Under the pieces are notes generated by a model, which saw nothing but the letters and a program-made list of their open reading frames with translations, made no database searches and was not told where the DNA came from. Shown here in pieces: positions 6,319-7,241 of a stretch of DNA of 7,241 bases (position 1 is the first letter of the stretch; every line of letters starts with the position of its first letter). The stretch covers positions 2,056 to 9,296 of the forward strand of contig JALWCD010000130.1 of NCBI GenBank assembly GCA_027036915.1. Reading direction: 5' to 3'. Both the position numbers and the translations under genes were made by a program. This DNA is from Thermodesulfatator sp. GTDB lineage: Bacteria; Desulfobacterota; Thermodesulfobacteria; Thermodesulfobacteriales; Thermodesulfobacteriaceae.

Positions 6319-6898
6319 GGCCGGGGTGGGATAGTCGGTGATCCCGAAACGCTCGGCAAGGCGCATCTGGGGTTTCCGTCCTCGGCCGCGGAAATCATAG
6401 AGTTTTTCCCGATCAAGGAGTCCCCGCTTTTCAGGCTCCGTGGGGGGAAGCCTTCTCGCGCAGAGGGGTCTCACCAGGATACCCTCCACCCCGGCTTCCC
6501 TTTCAATGTGGCGCATGATGTTTCGGCGCTGGCTCATGGGCCTCTGCCCCACCACCTCCCCGGTGGCGATAAAATCCGCCTTAACCTCGGGCATCATCTC
6601 CCGGGCCTTACGCAGCATGAGGATCTTACAGTCTATGCAGGGGTTGGCCGCCGAGCCGTAGCCGTGAGGGGGGGCCTTAAGCATCTCAAGATATTCCTCG
6701 CTTATGTCCCTTATCAGGCCGCAGAAACCGTATTTTTCCCGAAGAAGGCGGTCAAACTCCTCCTCCCTTCCCCGCCAGGACCAGTGGAAAAAAGGGGTGA
6801 TGAAACGCACGGCAAGGACCTCAATCCCCTGCTCCCGGAGCACAAGCCCGGAAAGGAGGCTGTCAAGCCCCCCGGAGAAGAGAAGAAGGGCGCGGGGC

Positions 6899-7241
6899 TT
6901 ACGCATCGGCTTCCCCCAACATGCGCCGGATCTCTTTTTCCCGATCCTCGGGTCCCAGAGGCCGCACCCGGGTGAAGGTCTTTCCGCCGAGGACCTCCTT
7001 TTCCACGGCGAAGTGGTGGTCGGCCAGGCGCGCGATCTGCGGAAGGTGGGTGATGCAGAGGACCTGTTCCCTTTGCGAAAGCTCCTTTAATTTCTCCCCC
7101 ACCTGCACCGCGGTAAGCCCTCCGATTCCGGCGTCCACCTCGTCAAAGACTAAGCAGGAGGCCCCGGCCCCGGCGGAAACGACCTTTAAGGCCAGAAAAA
7201 TCCGGGAAAGCTCCCCGCCAGAGGCCACCTTCTCAAGGGGC
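6899..7241 (-). CDS. recN: DNA repair protein RecN, C-terminal end (5' part outside window)
   Basis: RecN is an SMC-like ATPase that gathers DNA at double-strand breaks during recombinational repair. The 113 visible residues are the C-terminal ATPase lobe. The ABC signature is in PLEKVASGGELSRI, Walker B in SCLVFDEVDAGIGG, and the switch histidine in VLCITHLPQIA. The tail RRMLGEADA ends normally with TAA. The GTG at 7228 is the Val of KVASGGELS, so it is internal, and the gene continues past the window edge. The last bases overlap the start of the PP-loop gene, so recN heads, or is part of, the minus-strand cluster. The N-terminal Walker A motif and coiled coils are not visible here. Confidence 0.96.
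   Translation of the reverse strand, partial: PLEKVASGGELSRIFLALKVVSAGAGASCLVFDEVDAGIGGLTAVQVGEKLKELSQREQVLCITHLPQIARLADHHFAVEKEVLGGKTFTRVRPLGPEDREKEIRRMLGEADA

Larger units (their letters stand above)
5973..6906 (-). pseudogene. PP-loop ATPase with NFACT-type RNA-binding domain, probable tRNA thiolation enzyme; frameshifted
   Basis: Ignoring one extra base, the gene encodes about 310 residues. The N-terminal half is a PP-loop ATPase: LLLFSGGLDSLLSG holds the ATP motif SGGLDS (residues 11-16). NPCIDCK gives Cys90 and Cys93, similar to the Cys region of the 2-thiouridylase MnmA, and ATGEVVGQRPMSQ follows. The C-terminal part, after GGCILTDP, has FWLIVGRKEAEN and KIRGVPGPTGLL, the pattern of NFACT-R (DUF814-like) RNA-binding domains. 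The mix suggests tRNA sulfur modification; that is inference from family. The frame breaks at residue 198, in a six-G run at 6313-6318. As written, the first frame goes on with 66 unrelated residues to a stop at 6112. Both halves look well conserved, so a sequencing error or recent indel is more likely than old decay. The start overlaps the end of recN by 8 bases. Confidence 0.78.

Noticed and set aside
6305..6330. Programmed -1 ribosomal frameshift in the PP-loop gene
   Set aside because: A -1 shift at the G run leads to the wrong frame; only +1 or -2 joins the two conserved halves.
6034..6975. A 313-codon plus-strand open frame opposite the PP-loop gene and recN
   Set aside because: It is the antisense shadow of conserved minus-strand genes, is Arg/Ser/Pro-rich, and has no family pattern.
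7226..7228. GTG as a start codon for a short recN-like protein
   Set aside because: The codon is the Val inside the conserved PLEKVASGGELSR segment, and the frame stays open to the window edge.
1..7241. CRISPR arrays, tRNA or rRNA genes, insertion sequences, prophage or defence systems
   Set aside because: No repeat-spacer pattern, cloverleaf, transposase motif, inverted terminal repeat or phage protein was visible on either strand.

Overview
The window is a piece of a GC-rich bacterial chromosome. It starts inside the conserved spc/alpha ribosomal-protein operon and runs into a short gene cluster on the opposite strand. The four-cysteine S4, zinc-type L36, GTG/TTG starts, tight gene packing and close likeness of S4 to the Thermus protein suggest a thermophilic or deep-branching bacterium. 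Thermodesulfobacteriota (former deltaproteobacterial relatives) is my best guess; it is an inference from protein flavour, not a measured placement.

Plus strand, about 1-3977: the C-terminal part of methionine aminopeptidase (map), then infA, rpmJ (37 codons), rpsM, rpsK, rpsD, rpoA and rplQ. This is the classic order. Gaps are 0-21 bases and infA/rpmJ overlap, so one transcript with coupled translation is expected. The products are an N-terminal methionine trimming enzyme, initiation factor IF-1, ribosomal proteins L36, S13, S11, S4 and L17, and the RNA polymerase alpha subunit. Oddities are an 85-residue charged/acidic tail on L17, a genome-encoded Asp in S11 where most bacteria have the Asn that becomes isoaspartate, and an IF-1 tail made by reading through the rpmJ ribosome-binding site.

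A 145-base gap (3978-4122) holds a possible hairpin after rplQ and a purine tract, overlapping the likely ribosome-binding region of the next gene, that could pair with either of two upstream pyrimidine tracts. The next gene is a DUF721/DciA-like protein (4123-4554, plus strand), the family of ancestral replicative helicase loaders.

Minus strand, 7241 down to 4469: the C-terminal end of recN, a PP-loop ATPase joined to an NFACT-type RNA-binding domain (probable tRNA thiolation enzyme), a SAM hydroxide adenosyltransferase (DUF62), and a TrmN6-like adenine-N6 methyltransferase. All three junctions overlap by 4-8 bases, so this is a tightly coupled operon mixing DNA repair, RNA modification and SAM chemistry. 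The PP-loop gene is broken by a one-base shift in a run of six G (C on the plus strand, 6313-6318). The methyltransferase gene ends 86 bases inside the oppositely oriented DUF721 gene.

I see no tRNA, rRNA, CRISPR array, insertion sequence or prophage material. Most of the window is core genome. The points most worth a second look are the frameshifted thiolation-like gene with its operon partners, the L17 tail and the S11 Asp.
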